Assembly: GCA_002448555.1 (NCBI GenBank)
Contig: DJYV01000092.1
Location: forward strand, 1 to 14,632
Reading direction: 5' to 3'
Length of the DNA stretch: 14,632 nucleotides
From: Flavobacteriales bacterium UBA6969
GTDB taxonomy: Bacteria; Bacteroidota; Bacteroidia; Flavobacteriales_D; Sanyastnellaceae
Positions 6,338 through 14,287 of this stretch are shown here, piece by piece. Below the pieces are notes generated by a model that saw only the letters and a program-made list of their open reading frames with translations, did not search any database and was not told where the DNA came from. The translations under genes were made by a program, and so were the position numbers. The stretch's first letter is position 1, and the number at the start of each line of letters is the position of its first letter.

Positions 6338-9106
6338 TCAGAGGTTGAACTTCAAAGAAGCGTTCCACGTGCGGCCGAAACCGAACCACACGAAGTTGCG
6401 GGTGTCCACACCGTTCCAGGTGTCGGAGCCGTCTTCTGCGTGGATGTTCGAGTTTGATTCTGCGATGTACTCGGTATCGAGCAAGTTGTTGACGTTGATG
6501 CGGAAGCTGGCATCCATGCCCATCAACTCGAAGCGCGCAGTGGTTCCGAGGTCGATGAGGCTGTACGAGGGCAGTTTCACTGCGCCGAGGTTGTCCTCGC
6601 TCAAGAACGCCGAGTTCGAGATGCTGTAGTCGGCGTAGAGGTTGTCGACGTAGCGCGCGCCCAAGTCCACAGAGATCATGGGGTTGATCTGGTAATCCAA
6701 GCCGAGGTTGGCCACGGTCTGAGCCGCGTCACCCACCTTGGAGCCCTCGGTGTAGAGGGTAAACTCTTGACCAGCAACGGGTTCGTTTTGGTCGTCGAAT
6801 ACAGCCGCCTCGAAGTTGGAGGTGTATCGCCAGTCACCCAAAGAGAGCATACCGATGACCTTCAAGCCGTCCATGGGGTAGTAGTTCATTTCCAATTCGA
6901 AGCCGTTGTGCTGAACGTTGATGCCGCTGAACTGAGCAGAGCCATCTACGGTGACGGAATCGTTTACAACGATGCCCACCCCTTGAGAGATGAAGCGGTT
7001 ACCCCAGTTGGTTGAGTAAACGTTCGCGTTCACGGTCAACTTATCGCCTACGTACCCGTAGCCCAATTCCAACGATTGGATTTCCTCGTTTTCGAGGTCC
7101 TCGTTGATGTTGTTGGCATAGCCTGGGAAGATGCCGTCGAAATTCGGTTGACGCGAGATCAATCCGGCGTTGAAGAACACGTTGGATGATTCGTCAATGT
7201 TGTAGTTCGCGCCGCCCTTTACGTAACCACCGTTGCGTGTGGCAATTTCAGAGATGGCATTGCCAGGCTGGTCGAAGTAGTCTTCGCGCTGGTAGGTCTG
7301 AGCAGAGAGACCCGCCTGAACAACCGCTGTGAAGTCGTCGGCCTTGTACTCAACCAAACCATTCAAGCCGGTCCAGTTTACGTTGCCCACGTTGTAGTAG
7401 TCGATCTTGGGACCGTTGAGGCCGGTGTTGTTGAACGGGCTCGCTTCGATGGTCGTCTCGATGATCTGGCCGTTGTTGTTGCGGTTGCCACCTGAGTAGT
7501 ATGCATCAAAGCCCATCAAGTTGTTCAAGGCGCGGTAGTGGTATCCCTTGTAGCGACGCAAGTCAACGCCCACGGAAGCGCGCAAGTTGCCCGAGTTGTA
7601 CTCCAAATTGGAGATGGCGCCAATCCAGTCGTGTGAGTTCATGGACGCGCGGCGGATCATGCCGCCTCCGGTGTAAATCGTTCCAGAAGTGTCGGCATCA
7701 ATGCCCCACTGGTTGGAACCGATGAGTGCACCTTCGTAGTTGCCATTGACGCTTCCGTCATGCGGAGTTGCACCGGCTTGGTTGTCCGCGATGATGGCGT
7801 CGTAGTCAACCTGACCGTCTTCTGTACGGAACTGCGTCGTGCTGTCCTCGTACATGAAGGAGTACAAGTCTTGGCGGTAGGGGAGAACGTCGTAGTTGCG
7901 ACCACGTGGTCCTGTTCCACCACCACGACCGGCGGAACCGTACAATGAGGTGTTCAATGTGAGGTTCTCCGTGATGGTCCAATGCCAGTTGAACGTGGCC
8001 AATGGCTTGTTGTAGAAGTTGCGGCGCATGCTGAATTCCTCTCCGTCGAGTATACCGCCATTGCTGTTCCAGCGGCGATCAATCTTGCCGTCGCCGAGTT
8101 CACCACCGCCTTCTCCGAAGTAATCGTAGTCGCGGATGCTGACCTCTACGTCGCGCTGGTGGTGCCATTGGCCCGCACCCAAAACGCTCAAGTTCATGGC
8201 GTGCTTCGATCCTTCTGGCTCGTAGCCGATGGCTGCGAAGTAGGTCCAACCTTCACCTTGAGTGTTATTGACATAGCCGTCACCTGCCCACTTGCTCAAC
8301 AAGAATGAAGAGGCCCAACCGTTTTCGTTTTTACCCGTGCTGTAGCTGACAGAGGTCTTGGCATAGCCATCGTTACCGATGGTTTCTGAAATCGAACCGC
8401 CTTGCTCCATCTGCGCCGCTTTGGTAAAAATAGAAACGGTACCACCTACCGATGGAACCGCCAATCGAGAAGCCCCCAAGCCACGCTGGATTTGGATGCC
8501 AGAAGCTACGTCGGTCAAACCTTGCCAGTTCGACCAGTACACCCATCCGTTCTCCATGTCATTGACCGGCTGGCCGTTGATGAGGAAGGATGTGTTACGC
8601 TGGTCAAATCCGCGGAGGCTGATGCGCGAGTCGCCGTAACCACCGCCTTGCTTCGTGGCGTACACACCGGGCGTGCGGTTCATGATTTCCGGGAATTCCA
8701 TGTTGCCCACCTTCTGCGCGATTTCCGCAGGGGAGATGGTCGATACCGCTACTGGAGTTTCCCGTGCGATCGCGATGTCCACGACGTTGGCGATGATGGA
8801 CGCCGCGCCTAATCCAAGGGCCGTGGGTTCAAGGCTGATACTTCCCATGTTCGCTTTGGCAGCGAGGGTTCGGGTTTCGTAGCCGATGAAGGAGACGACA
8901 ATGTTACCGTCAGCTGCTCCGTTCAGGCTAAACGTGCCGTCGGGTCCGGTGGCGACACCGCTGCCGCTGCCTTCGACCATTACAGTTGCTCCAGGAAGTG
9001 CACCGCCTGTGGAGGCGTCGGTGACTTTACCTGTGATCTGTGCAAGCGAAATCGAAGCCGTTGCACAGAAAACGCCCACGAGGGCGAGGTGAATAAAATG
9101 TTTCAT
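6338..9106 (-). CDS. TonB-dependent outer membrane receptor with N-terminal CarboxypepD_reg-like domain
   Basis: A 922-residue outer membrane transporter that takes up a substrate using energy passed from TonB. Residues 1-23 are a signal peptide. About 24-93 is the carboxypeptidase-regulatory-like beta-sandwich (GKVTDASTGGALPGATV, then VSFIGYET). About 108-124 is TonB-box-like sequence (VVDIAIARETPVAVSTI). The plug spans about 125-231, with RISLRGFDQRNTSFLINGQP and DMENGWVYWSNWQGL. The rest is a 22-stranded-type barrel ending SLKFNL. There is no SusD gene beside it, so it is not a SusC-type glycan transporter; the plug resembles FecA-like flavobacterial receptors of uncertain substrate. ATG at 9106 is preferred over a TTG two codons upstream. 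It has its own promoter box and terminator. An alternative substrate class (peptide, metal complex or vitamin) cannot be excluded. Confidence 0.93.
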   Translation of the reverse strand: MKHFIHLALVGVFCATASISLAQITGKVTDASTGGALPGATVMVEGSGSGVATGPDGTFSLNGAADGNIVVSFIGYETRTLAAKANMGSISLEPTALGLGAASIIANVVDIAIARETPVAVSTISPAEIAQKVGNMEFPEIMNRTPGVYATKQGGGYGDSRISLRGFDQRNTSFLINGQPVNDMENGWVYWSNWQGLTDVASGIQIQRGLGASRLAVPSVGGTVSIFTKAAQMEQGGSISETIGNDGYAKTSVSYSTGKNENGWASSFLLSKWAGDGYVNNTQGEGWTYFAAIGYEPEGSKHAMNLSVLGAGQWHHQRDVEVSIRDYDYFGEGGGELGDGKIDRRWNSNGGILDGEEFSMRRNFYNKPLATFNWHWTITENLTLNTSLYGSAGRGGGTGPRGRNYDVLPYRQDLYSFMYEDSTTQFRTEDGQVDYDAIIADNQAGATPHDGSVNGNYEGALIGSNQWGIDADTSGTIYTGGGMIRRASMNSHDWIGAISNLEYNSGNLRASVGVDLRRYKGYHYRALNNLMGFDAYYSGGNRNNNGQIIETTIEASPFNNTGLNGPKIDYYNVGNVNWTGLNGLVEYKADDFTAVVQAGLSAQTYQREDYFDQPGNAISEIATRNGGYVKGGANYNIDESSNVFFNAGLISRQPNFDGIFPGYANNINEDLENEEIQSLELGYGYVGDKLTVNANVYSTNWGNRFISQGVGIVVNDSVTVDGSAQFSGINVQHNGFELEMNYYPMDGLKVIGMLSLGDWRYTSNFEAAVFDDQNEPVAGQEFTLYTEGSKVGDAAQTVANLGLDYQINPMISVDLGARYVDNLYADYSISNSAFLSEDNLGAVKLPSYSLIDLGTTARFELMGMDASFRINVNNLLDTEYIAESNSNIHAEDGSDTWNGVDTRNFVWFGFGRTWNASLKFNL

Positions 9107-9138
9107 GGTCAAATTTTGAATCTGAAGATTTAGTGCTT

Positions 9139-9168
9139 CAAAATTAGGTGGGGCTCAAGCGTAAGAAA
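9139..9168 (-). promoter_or_regulatory. Promoter of the TonB-dependent receptor gene
   Basis: The minus strand carries TAATTTTG at 9146-9139, an exact match to the Bacteroidota -7 box TAnnTTTG. Eighteen bases upstream is TTTC (9168-9165), a weak match to the -33 TTTG/TTG element. Transcription would start near 9132, giving a leader of about 26 bases before the ATG at 9106. The remaining part of this 210-base gap is AT-richer than the genes and shows nothing else clear. Confidence 0.6.
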
Positions 9169-9302
9169 CGTGTCCAAAGGAAAGGGTTATCAAGGCAGTT
9201 CCGTGAGTTTTTGAATAGTGCAGGTTTCAACTCGTTCATAATGGGTCATTTATTCGAGAGGTGTCGCCATGCCTTGGGCAGAGAAATAACGAATTGACAA
9301 CC

Positions 9303-9319
9303 TGAGCGTTACACGCTCA
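9303..9319 (-). terminator. Possible hairpin terminator of the PRX_like1 gene
   Basis: TGAGCGT and ACGCTCA form a perfect 7-bp stem with a 3-base loop, overlapping the TGA stop codon of the leftward gene. The minus strand downstream is only moderately T-rich, so termination strength is doubtful. Confidence 0.4.
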
Positions 9320-9877
9320 TGACTTCCACTTAATGTTGCACCCAATGGACGGGACTTGGCCTTCCGCTGGCACTGAATTGCCTGTGAGCAGGGCATCGCA
9401 GACGCGGCGCAAATCCTCACCGGTCACGGGCAGGTCGTTGCCGGGCCTCGATCCGTCATACTGACCGCGATAGACGCATTTCCCGCTGGTGTCAAACACA
9501 CTAAAGTCGGGCGTGCACGCCGCATCGTAGGCGCGCGCCACGTCCTGGGATTCGTCGTAGAGGTACGGGAACGTGAAGCCTTTTTCGGTCGCCAACTCGC
9601 GCATCTGCTCGAAGCCATCCTGGGGGTAATTCTCCACATCGTTGCTCGAAATGGCGATGAAATTCAAACCGCGCGCTTGGTACTCCGCTGCGAAATTGAC
9701 AAGCGAATCCACCAAATGCACCACAAACGGGCAGTGGTTGCACATGAACACCACCACCGACGGTCCTCCTTGCATCAGCTCGTCGCCATTCAACGCATCA
9801 CCCGTGCGGGCATCCGGAAGCGTGAATGACGGGGCTTGGAAACCGAGCGGAATGGAGGTGGTGGGTGTGAGGGCCAT
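9317..9877 (-). CDS. Thioredoxin-family protein, PRX_like1 group (redoxin/AhpC-TSA)
   Basis: A 186-residue cytoplasmic redoxin. The start at 9877 gives MALTPTTSIPLGFQAP, the usual beginning of this group; codons further upstream would run into the promoter and start of the divergent gene. The active site is MCNHCPFV with a CxxC at Cys46 and Cys49, a hallmark of the group. ACTPDF at 120-125 supplies the cis-Pro loop (Pro123) with a nearby Cys121, and the C-terminus is SIGCNIKWK, also typical, with Cys180. The fold suggests thiol-disulfide exchange or peroxide reduction, but the group has little direct biochemistry. It is divergent from the small alpha/beta-barrel gene, with 40 bases between the starts. 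A hairpin overlaps its stop codon. Confidence 0.9.
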   Translation of the reverse strand: MALTPTTSIPLGFQAPSFTLPDARTGDALNGDELMQGGPSVVVFMCNHCPFVVHLVDSLVNFAAEYQARGLNFIAISSNDVENYPQDGFEQMRELATEKGFTFPYLYDESQDVARAYDAACTPDFSVFDTSGKCVYRGQYDGSRPGNDLPVTGEDLRRVCDALLTGNSVPAEGQVPSIGCNIKWKS

Positions 9878-9889
9878 GGCGGAGCGTGC

Positions 9890-9907
9890 TATGTTTGTGC
9901 CACAAAC
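9890..9907. promoter_or_regulatory. Divergent promoter region with 15-base palindrome
   Basis: TATGTTTG at 9890-9897 on the plus strand matches TAnnTTTG exactly and would give a leader of about 14 bases before the ATG at 9918; I see no clear -33 element. Overlapping it, GTTTGTG (9893-9899) and CACAAAC (9901-9907) form a perfect 7+1+7 palindrome. It lies between two divergent starts, where a dimeric regulator bound to it would block the rightward promoter and could also affect the leftward gene. Confidence 0.5.
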
Positions 9908-9917
9908 TTCGCCCATC

Positions 9918-10223
9918 ATGAAAGAATTTCAATACGCCGTGTTGTACGTCTTCCAAGTCAAGCCTGATCGCCAAGCGGATTTTGAGGAAGCGTGGGAAGC
10001 CGTGACCGATGAAATTCGCAAGGCCAATGGCAGCGGTGGCTCGCGGTTGTACCGCGCATCGGATACCACGTATTGGGCGCATGCACTTTGGCCGAGCAAG
10101 GAGGCGCTCGTAAGTGCCCAACTGCCAGTGCAAGCAGCCAACGCCCGCGAAGTCATGGTGGACGCTTGTGAATCGATCGAATCGATGGGCGAGGGCACGT
10201 TGGTTAGTGACCGTTTGGGGTGA
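9918..10223 (+). CDS. Small dimeric alpha/beta-barrel protein (antibiotic biosynthesis monooxygenase-like)
   Basis: A 101-residue soluble protein. The order is strand (FQYAVLYVFQVKP), helix (ADFEEAWEAVTDEIRKANG), strand (GSRLYRAS), strand (TYWAHALWPS), then helix (KEALVSAQLPVQAANAREVM). This is the ferredoxin-like pattern of the dimeric alpha/beta-barrel superfamily, close to antibiotic biosynthesis monooxygenase (ABM) domains. Such proteins include quinol or polyketide monooxygenases, haem-degrading enzymes and many without known activity, and no residue here singles one out. The ATG at 9918 is chosen because codons further upstream lie within the divergent redoxin gene. It is expected to start from the TATGTTTG box. 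The TonB-dependent receptor follows after 80 bases on the same strand. Confidence 0.75.
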   Translation: MKEFQYAVLYVFQVKPDRQADFEEAWEAVTDEIRKANGSGGSRLYRASDTTYWAHALWPSKEALVSAQLPVQAANAREVMVDACESIESMGEGTLVSDRLG

Positions 10224-10303
10224 TTGGGGTGTTTCGCGCCCTTCTGACGAAAGCCTGACATTGGGTGCGCGCCGCCGTGAGGGCAGCAGGGTAATTTAAC
10301 GGC

Positions 10304-12271
10304 GTGCAACGCCGTATGATAGCCACACCATTGATGCTCGCACTCTTTTGGGCAGCCCCTGCTTTGGGGCAAGATGCGCATGAGGATGCGGCGTTTGAGG
10401 ATTCCGTGTGGACGGCGCTTGAATCCCGCATCAATGCGTTGTCCGTGGCCGAAGTTCAGGCCTCCCACCTGAACCCGTCCCGCCCCAAAATGAAGCCCTC
10501 GGCGGTGTTGCAGGCTACGGCCTTGGATCAGATTCCCGCGACGTCACGCATTGAGGCGTTGACCGCGTTACCGGGCGTCGATATGGTGTCCAACGGCGCC
10601 GGCACCCTGCGCCCCGTAATCCGCGGCCTCTCCGGGCTGCGTGTGGCGACGCTGTTCAATGGCGCCCGCATCGAAAGCCAAGCGTGGGGTGAGTACCACG
10701 GCATTTACCTCCCAGAAGAAGGCGTGCAAGCAGTGGAAGTCATCCGCGGGCCTGCCACCCTGGCGTACGGCTCCGATGCGTACGGGGGCGTACTCAATTT
10801 CATCCCCAAGGCACCCGCCGGCGAACAAGGCCGCGAAAACCGCATCGGCCTCAGCGGCTTCTCCGCCACGGGTGGTTGGCAGGTGACAGCCGCCACCGAA
10901 AAGCGCAGCAAAAAGACGTTCCACTCGTTCCGAGGGGGCTTCAAGGATCAGGACGATTACCGCTTGCCCAATGGCGACCACGTCCAGAATTCAGCCTACA
11001 AGCAGTTTTTTGGGCAAGGCAGTTTTGGATACATCCGACCGTGGGGCATTATCGAAGGAGCCTATTCATCTGCGTACAACACGGCCGGACTGATCGGCTA
11101 TGACGGGTACCAACAGACTGGCGATCACCTCGTCACCACCTCCACGCGGTTCAGCCTGGGGGACTGGCAGGTTACGCCGCGGATTTCCTATCAGTTGAAT
11201 CACCGCAAGGAATTCGATCGCATCCAAGAAGACCAACCGGGCGAAGGCGAATTGGAATTGCTGGCTTTGGACATCAGCCTGCGCACCCTGCGCTGGGAGA
11301 CCATCCTGCACCGGGAGCAATCCGGCGGGTGGAGTACCACGTTCGGGGTTCAAGGTTTTCAGGCCAACAGCCAGTTCGATGATGACGGCACCGTGGAATT
11401 GCTGTTCACGCCGCTCATCCCAACCTCTTCCGCCATCGAAAACAGCGCCTTCGCCGTGTTCGACCGCGCCCTCGGTCAAGGTGGCGTGCAAGTCTCTGGT
11501 CGAAGCGACTACCGGATTACCACAGAGGATGCGCCACGCACGGATTGGTTGAACAGCCTCGCTGCCGGCGCCCACTGGGACCTCAATGAGGCCACCGGGC
11601 TGCGCATGAGTGTAGCACGAAACGAACGTGTACCGGGGCTGGCTGAACTGTACAGCCAAGGCGTGCACTACTGTGCCTACCGTTTTGAATCCGGCAACCG
11701 CGCTTTGTACAAGGAGCAGAGTTTCAATGTGGAATCGAGCCTGGAGTGGAAGCCCGCGTGGGGGCGGTTGGAGGTGGCCTTGTACCAGAATACCATCGCG
11801 AATTACGTGTACATCCGCCCCTCCGGTCAGGAGGTGGATGGCTGGCAGGTCTACACGTGGGAGGCGACGGATGCGCAATTCAATGGCGGCGAAGCTTCTT
11901 TGCAGGTGCGGCCGGCCGACTGGAAACACCTCCATGCGAATGCGGCCTTTTCACTTGTGGATGCGCGCGACCGCAACGGGGAGGCGTTGCCCTTGATTCC
12001 GCCGGCGACCTTTCGCAGCACGGTGGGATGGGCCAACGGCAGTGCGGGGCGGCTGAATGGTTTGTTTGCCAACGTCGTCTGGAACCACAACCGCGATGCT
12101 TCGTTGCTGCATTTGGCCGCTGGTGGGGAATTGAGTGATGTGCTGGCCGTGAACCTGTCGGTTCAAAACCTGCTCAACGCCGAGTTCATCCCGACGATGA
12201 GCATGCTCCGCGAGCTCAACATCGCCGAGCCCGGACGCAACGTACGGGTGCAGTTGGTGTGGAAGTTCTGA
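10304..12271 (+). CDS. TonB-dependent outer membrane receptor, ZnuD-like
   Basis: A 655-residue outer membrane receptor lacking the CarboxypepD_reg domain. The GTG start at 10304 gives a signal peptide with a positive n-region (MQRR) and cleavage near ALGQ23; an ATG four codons on (10316) is the alternative. The plug spans about 65-172: RPVIRGLSGLRVATLFNGAR, ESQAWGEYHG, VEVIRGPATLAYGSDAYGG. The barrel carries ERVPGLAELYSQGVHY followed by RFESGN, and ends VQLVWKF with the terminal Phe typical of outer membrane proteins. The plug and the GVHY-x3-RFESGN stretch recall ZnuD-type zinc receptors and related metal-uptake receptors in Flavobacteriia, so a metal or metallophore substrate is my best guess, with modest confidence. 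The 80-base leader shows no cobalamin riboswitch. GGCGT-GCA-ACGCC at 10301-10313 forms a small hairpin over the GTG start. Confidence 0.9.
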   Translation: MQRRMIATPLMLALFWAAPALGQDAHEDAAFEDSVWTALESRINALSVAEVQASHLNPSRPKMKPSAVLQATALDQIPATSRIEALTALPGVDMVSNGAGTLRPVIRGLSGLRVATLFNGARIESQAWGEYHGIYLPEEGVQAVEVIRGPATLAYGSDAYGGVLNFIPKAPAGEQGRENRIGLSGFSATGGWQVTAATEKRSKKTFHSFRGGFKDQDDYRLPNGDHVQNSAYKQFFGQGSFGYIRPWGIIEGAYSSAYNTAGLIGYDGYQQTGDHLVTTSTRFSLGDWQVTPRISYQLNHRKEFDRIQEDQPGEGELELLALDISLRTLRWETILHREQSGGWSTTFGVQGFQANSQFDDDGTVELLFTPLIPTSSAIENSAFAVFDRALGQGGVQVSGRSDYRITTEDAPRTDWLNSLAAGAHWDLNEATGLRMSVARNERVPGLAELYSQGVHYCAYRFESGNRALYKEQSFNVESSLEWKPAWGRLEVALYQNTIANYVYIRPSGQEVDGWQVYTWEATDAQFNGGEASLQVRPADWKHLHANAAFSLVDARDRNGEALPLIPPATFRSTVGWANGSAGRLNGLFANVVWNHNRDASLLHLAAGGELSDVLAVNLSVQNLLNAEFIPTMSMLRELNIAEPGRNVRVQLVWKF

Positions 12272-12275
12272 AGGA

Positions 12276-13364
12276 TCAGAGCAAGGTCAGGAACAACAAG
12301 ATGTCCTGAACGTTGACCACCCCGTCGCCGTTGATGTCGCCTTGCGGGCAGGAGGTGCACCCAAAGTCAGCAAGCATACCGAGCAAATCCTCGACGGTGA
12401 ATTCTCCGTCTCCATTGAAATCGCCCGGGTACGCGCAGTCCCCATCCAATTGCCAAGTGGCCGCCGGGTCGAAGTTGGTCGCCTCTTCGTCCATGCACCC
12501 GAAAACGGTGAGGTCAGCGTTGGAGAAGGTGAGGCCCTCGGCAAATTCAATGCCTTCCGTCCCGTCGTCCATTGCGGTTTTGGCGAGCAGGTTAATGGTT
12601 CCGCTAAATGCCGATGGGTCAGTCACGGTAAACTGTCCTATGGGAACGGCGCCGTTGTTGGTGGTTGGCAGAGGGAAGTTGTTGAAAAACGCCCCGCCGA
12701 TGCTGTCATCCATAGTGATGGAGCCGGCGTCCAGGCCATCGGTCCAATTGGCGATACCAGCGACCCACCCCACCGAAGCGGTGGAATTGGCGTCCGCATC
12801 AACACCGGCATTGAACCACGAAGTGAACTCATTGGCCGGGAAGGCGCTGTTGAAGAGTGGCTGGTACGAACTGACGACCACCGTCTCACCCGGTTCGTCA
12901 CCGAATCCGTAAAAAGCATCCGCCGTCTCCAACACCAGCGGCCGGTCCTCGTCACCGTATACCGCCAGCAGGAAGTCGTCCGGGTCCTCGAGCAAGGCGT
13001 ACAGATGGTAGGTGACGGAGCCTGCAGGCAATGTGCTGCCGAGGCCAGCGAGGTCTTCCGTGTGCACGGCGTATTCCACGACGGCCAGGTAGATGATGTG
13101 TCCCGTTGTGGTGTCGTACCAGTCGAGGTTGTCGCACGAATTGCCGAAGTAGGGCAGAAAACTCAGTAAGTCCGACAAATCTTGGACGCCCGAACTGTCT
13201 GGATCCATGGGGCCACCAACAACGCCATAATCACCCAAGGCGTACAAAAAGGTGTTGCCGCCGATTACACCGTCCCCGTCATGGTCGAACCAATCGCACG
13301 GGGTTTGGGCATTCATGCCTGCCGCAAAAAGCAGCGCCAACAAAAGTGGTGATGTCTGCGTCAT
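12276..13364 (-). CDS. Secreted protein with dockerin-like calcium loops at both ends
   Basis: A 362-residue exported protein of unknown function. Residues 1-20 are a signal peptide. EF-hand-type loops occur in two pairs: near the N-terminus DHDGDG (27-32) and DPDSSGVQDLSDLL (54-67), and at the C-terminus DFNGDGEFTVEDLL (315-328) and DINGDGVVNVQDIL (343-356). The C-terminal pair looks like a dockerin or thrombospondin-type calcium module; the first loop lacks an acidic residue at position 12. Residues about 88-280 form a beta-rich domain with YHLYALLEDPDDFLLAVYGD, of a type I have seen in uncharacterised secreted proteins. A Cys-bounded segment (290-310, CMDEEATNFDPAA then DGDCAYPGD) resembles a short repeat common in Flavobacteriales surface proteins. 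No T9SS sorting domain is present, although the relatives often have one. The stop lies 4 bases from the convergent receptor gene. Confidence 0.8.
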   Translation of the reverse strand: MTQTSPLLLALLFAAGMNAQTPCDWFDHDGDGVIGGNTFLYALGDYGVVGGPMDPDSSGVQDLSDLLSFLPYFGNSCDNLDWYDTTTGHIIYLAVVEYAVHTEDLAGLGSTLPAGSVTYHLYALLEDPDDFLLAVYGDEDRPLVLETADAFYGFGDEPGETVVVSSYQPLFNSAFPANEFTSWFNAGVDADANSTASVGWVAGIANWTDGLDAGSITMDDSIGGAFFNNFPLPTTNNGAVPIGQFTVTDPSAFSGTINLLAKTAMDDGTEGIEFAEGLTFSNADLTVFGCMDEEATNFDPAATWQLDGDCAYPGDFNGDGEFTVEDLLGMLADFGCTSCPQGDINGDGVVNVQDILLFLTLL

Positions 13365-13458
13365 TTACGTAATGTACTGAAATTCAGTGAGCTTATGGAA
13401 TTCATAGAATGATTTATTTGTAATTGAAGTACATTCGGTTCACGTCAACTGAATACTC
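13365..13458. promoter_or_regulatory. AT-rich divergent intergenic region with small inverted repeat
   Basis: These 94 bases separate two divergent starts and are much AT-richer than the genes. ACTGAA and TTCAGT flank a single A at 13377-13389. TACATTCG at 13430-13437 is one mismatch from TAnnTTTG and would give the rightward gene a leader of roughly 15 bases, but no properly spaced -33 element is visible. Promoters for both genes must be here; their exact sites are uncertain. Confidence 0.35.
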
Positions 13459-14271
13459 ATGGAGCAATTTCTGGCCTTTTTTGAAGGGATGCCATCCTCG
13501 CAAAAATTAATCTGGATCATGATCTGCATGACCTTGAACGTCATGATCGAGGGCATCCGTCCGCTGTTCACCGGCGGGTTTAGAAGTTGGCGGCACACCC
13601 GGACCAATTTGGCCCTCTTGGGCACGACCATGTTCATCAGCATCATCTTCAGTGCGCTGGCCGTGGGCATTGTTCAGTGGACGGCGTTGGAGGGAATTGG
13701 GTTGGTTCACTGGGTAGCGATGCCGGCTTGGCTGGGTTTGCTGGCGACTGTCATGCTGTTTGACTTGATTGCGCAATACGGGGTTCACTACATCATGCAC
13801 AACGTGCCGCTGCTTTGGAATTTGCACATGGTGCACCACAGCGATACGCACGTGGACGTGACCACCGGGACGCGGCACCATCCGATTGACTTTATTTGCA
13901 GAGAAATCTTCGCAGCCATCGCCCTCGTGGTGACGGGAGCTCCTGTTGCGTACTACATTTTTTACCGGACGCTGACCATCTTTTTCACCTACATGACGCA
14001 CGCCAACGTGCAGCTGCCAGAGCGTTTGGAGCGGGTGATGAGTTACGTGTTCGTGACGCCCAACATGCACAAGTTTCACCACCACTTCGAAGCGCCGTGG
14101 ACCGACCGCAACTACGGCAACATGCTGAGCATCTGGGACCGGCTGTTCGGCACCTACATGGAGGGGGATATCACCCAGGTGAAGTACGGCTTGGACGTGG
14201 CGGACGACAGCCGCGGGAACGATTTGGCCTACCAAATGTCGCTGCCGTTCCGCACCAAGGAGCGCAAGTAG
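13459..14271 (+). CDS. Fatty acid hydroxylase / sterol desaturase family membrane enzyme
   Basis: A 270-residue integral membrane di-iron oxygenase of the family that hydroxylates or desaturates fatty acyl chains, sterols or carotenoids. Hydrophobic segments lie at about 15-33, 50-72 and 84-105, with another at 150-178. The histidine ligand clusters are present: HYIMH (110-114), HMVHH (123-127), RHHP (139-142), His181 in THANVQLP, and HKFHHH (204-209). The first box has Tyr where most members have Arg (HRxxH), although the His spacing is kept. RNYGNMLSIWDRLFGTY (217-233) is the family's C-terminal signature. The substrate cannot be told from sequence. The intradiol dioxygenase-like gene starts 16 bases after the stop, so the two are probably co-transcribed. 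Confidence 0.92.
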   Translation: MEQFLAFFEGMPSSQKLIWIMICMTLNVMIEGIRPLFTGGFRSWRHTRTNLALLGTTMFISIIFSALAVGIVQWTALEGIGLVHWVAMPAWLGLLATVMLFDLIAQYGVHYIMHNVPLLWNLHMVHHSDTHVDVTTGTRHHPIDFICREIFAAIALVVTGAPVAYYIFYRTLTIFFTYMTHANVQLPERLERVMSYVFVTPNMHKFHHHFEAPWTDRNYGNMLSIWDRLFGTYMEGDITQVKYGLDVADDSRGNDLAYQMSLPFRTKERK

Positions 14272-14287
14272 GTGCTACCTTGTCTGC

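Noticed and set aside
6338..9106. SusC-type glycan receptor of a polysaccharide utilisation locus.
   Set aside because: No SusD-like lipoprotein or glycoside hydrolase is adjacent; the neighbouring 96-residue lipoprotein is far too small to be SusD.
9317..9919. An upstream start for the redoxin gene at 9919.
   Set aside because: It would overlap the divergent gene's start and the palindrome, whereas MALTPTT at 9877 matches the usual N-terminus of the group.
9642..10223. A long plus-strand frame that would extend the ABM-like gene upstream by 92 codons.
   Set aside because: The extension lies inside the redoxin gene and has no family match; the ATG at 9918 follows a promoter box and begins the alpha/beta fold.
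10224..10303. A cobalamin or other riboswitch before the second TonB-dependent receptor.
   Set aside because: The 80 bases lack a B12-box-like sequence and are too short for a cobalamin riboswitch; only weak, imperfect pairing is visible.
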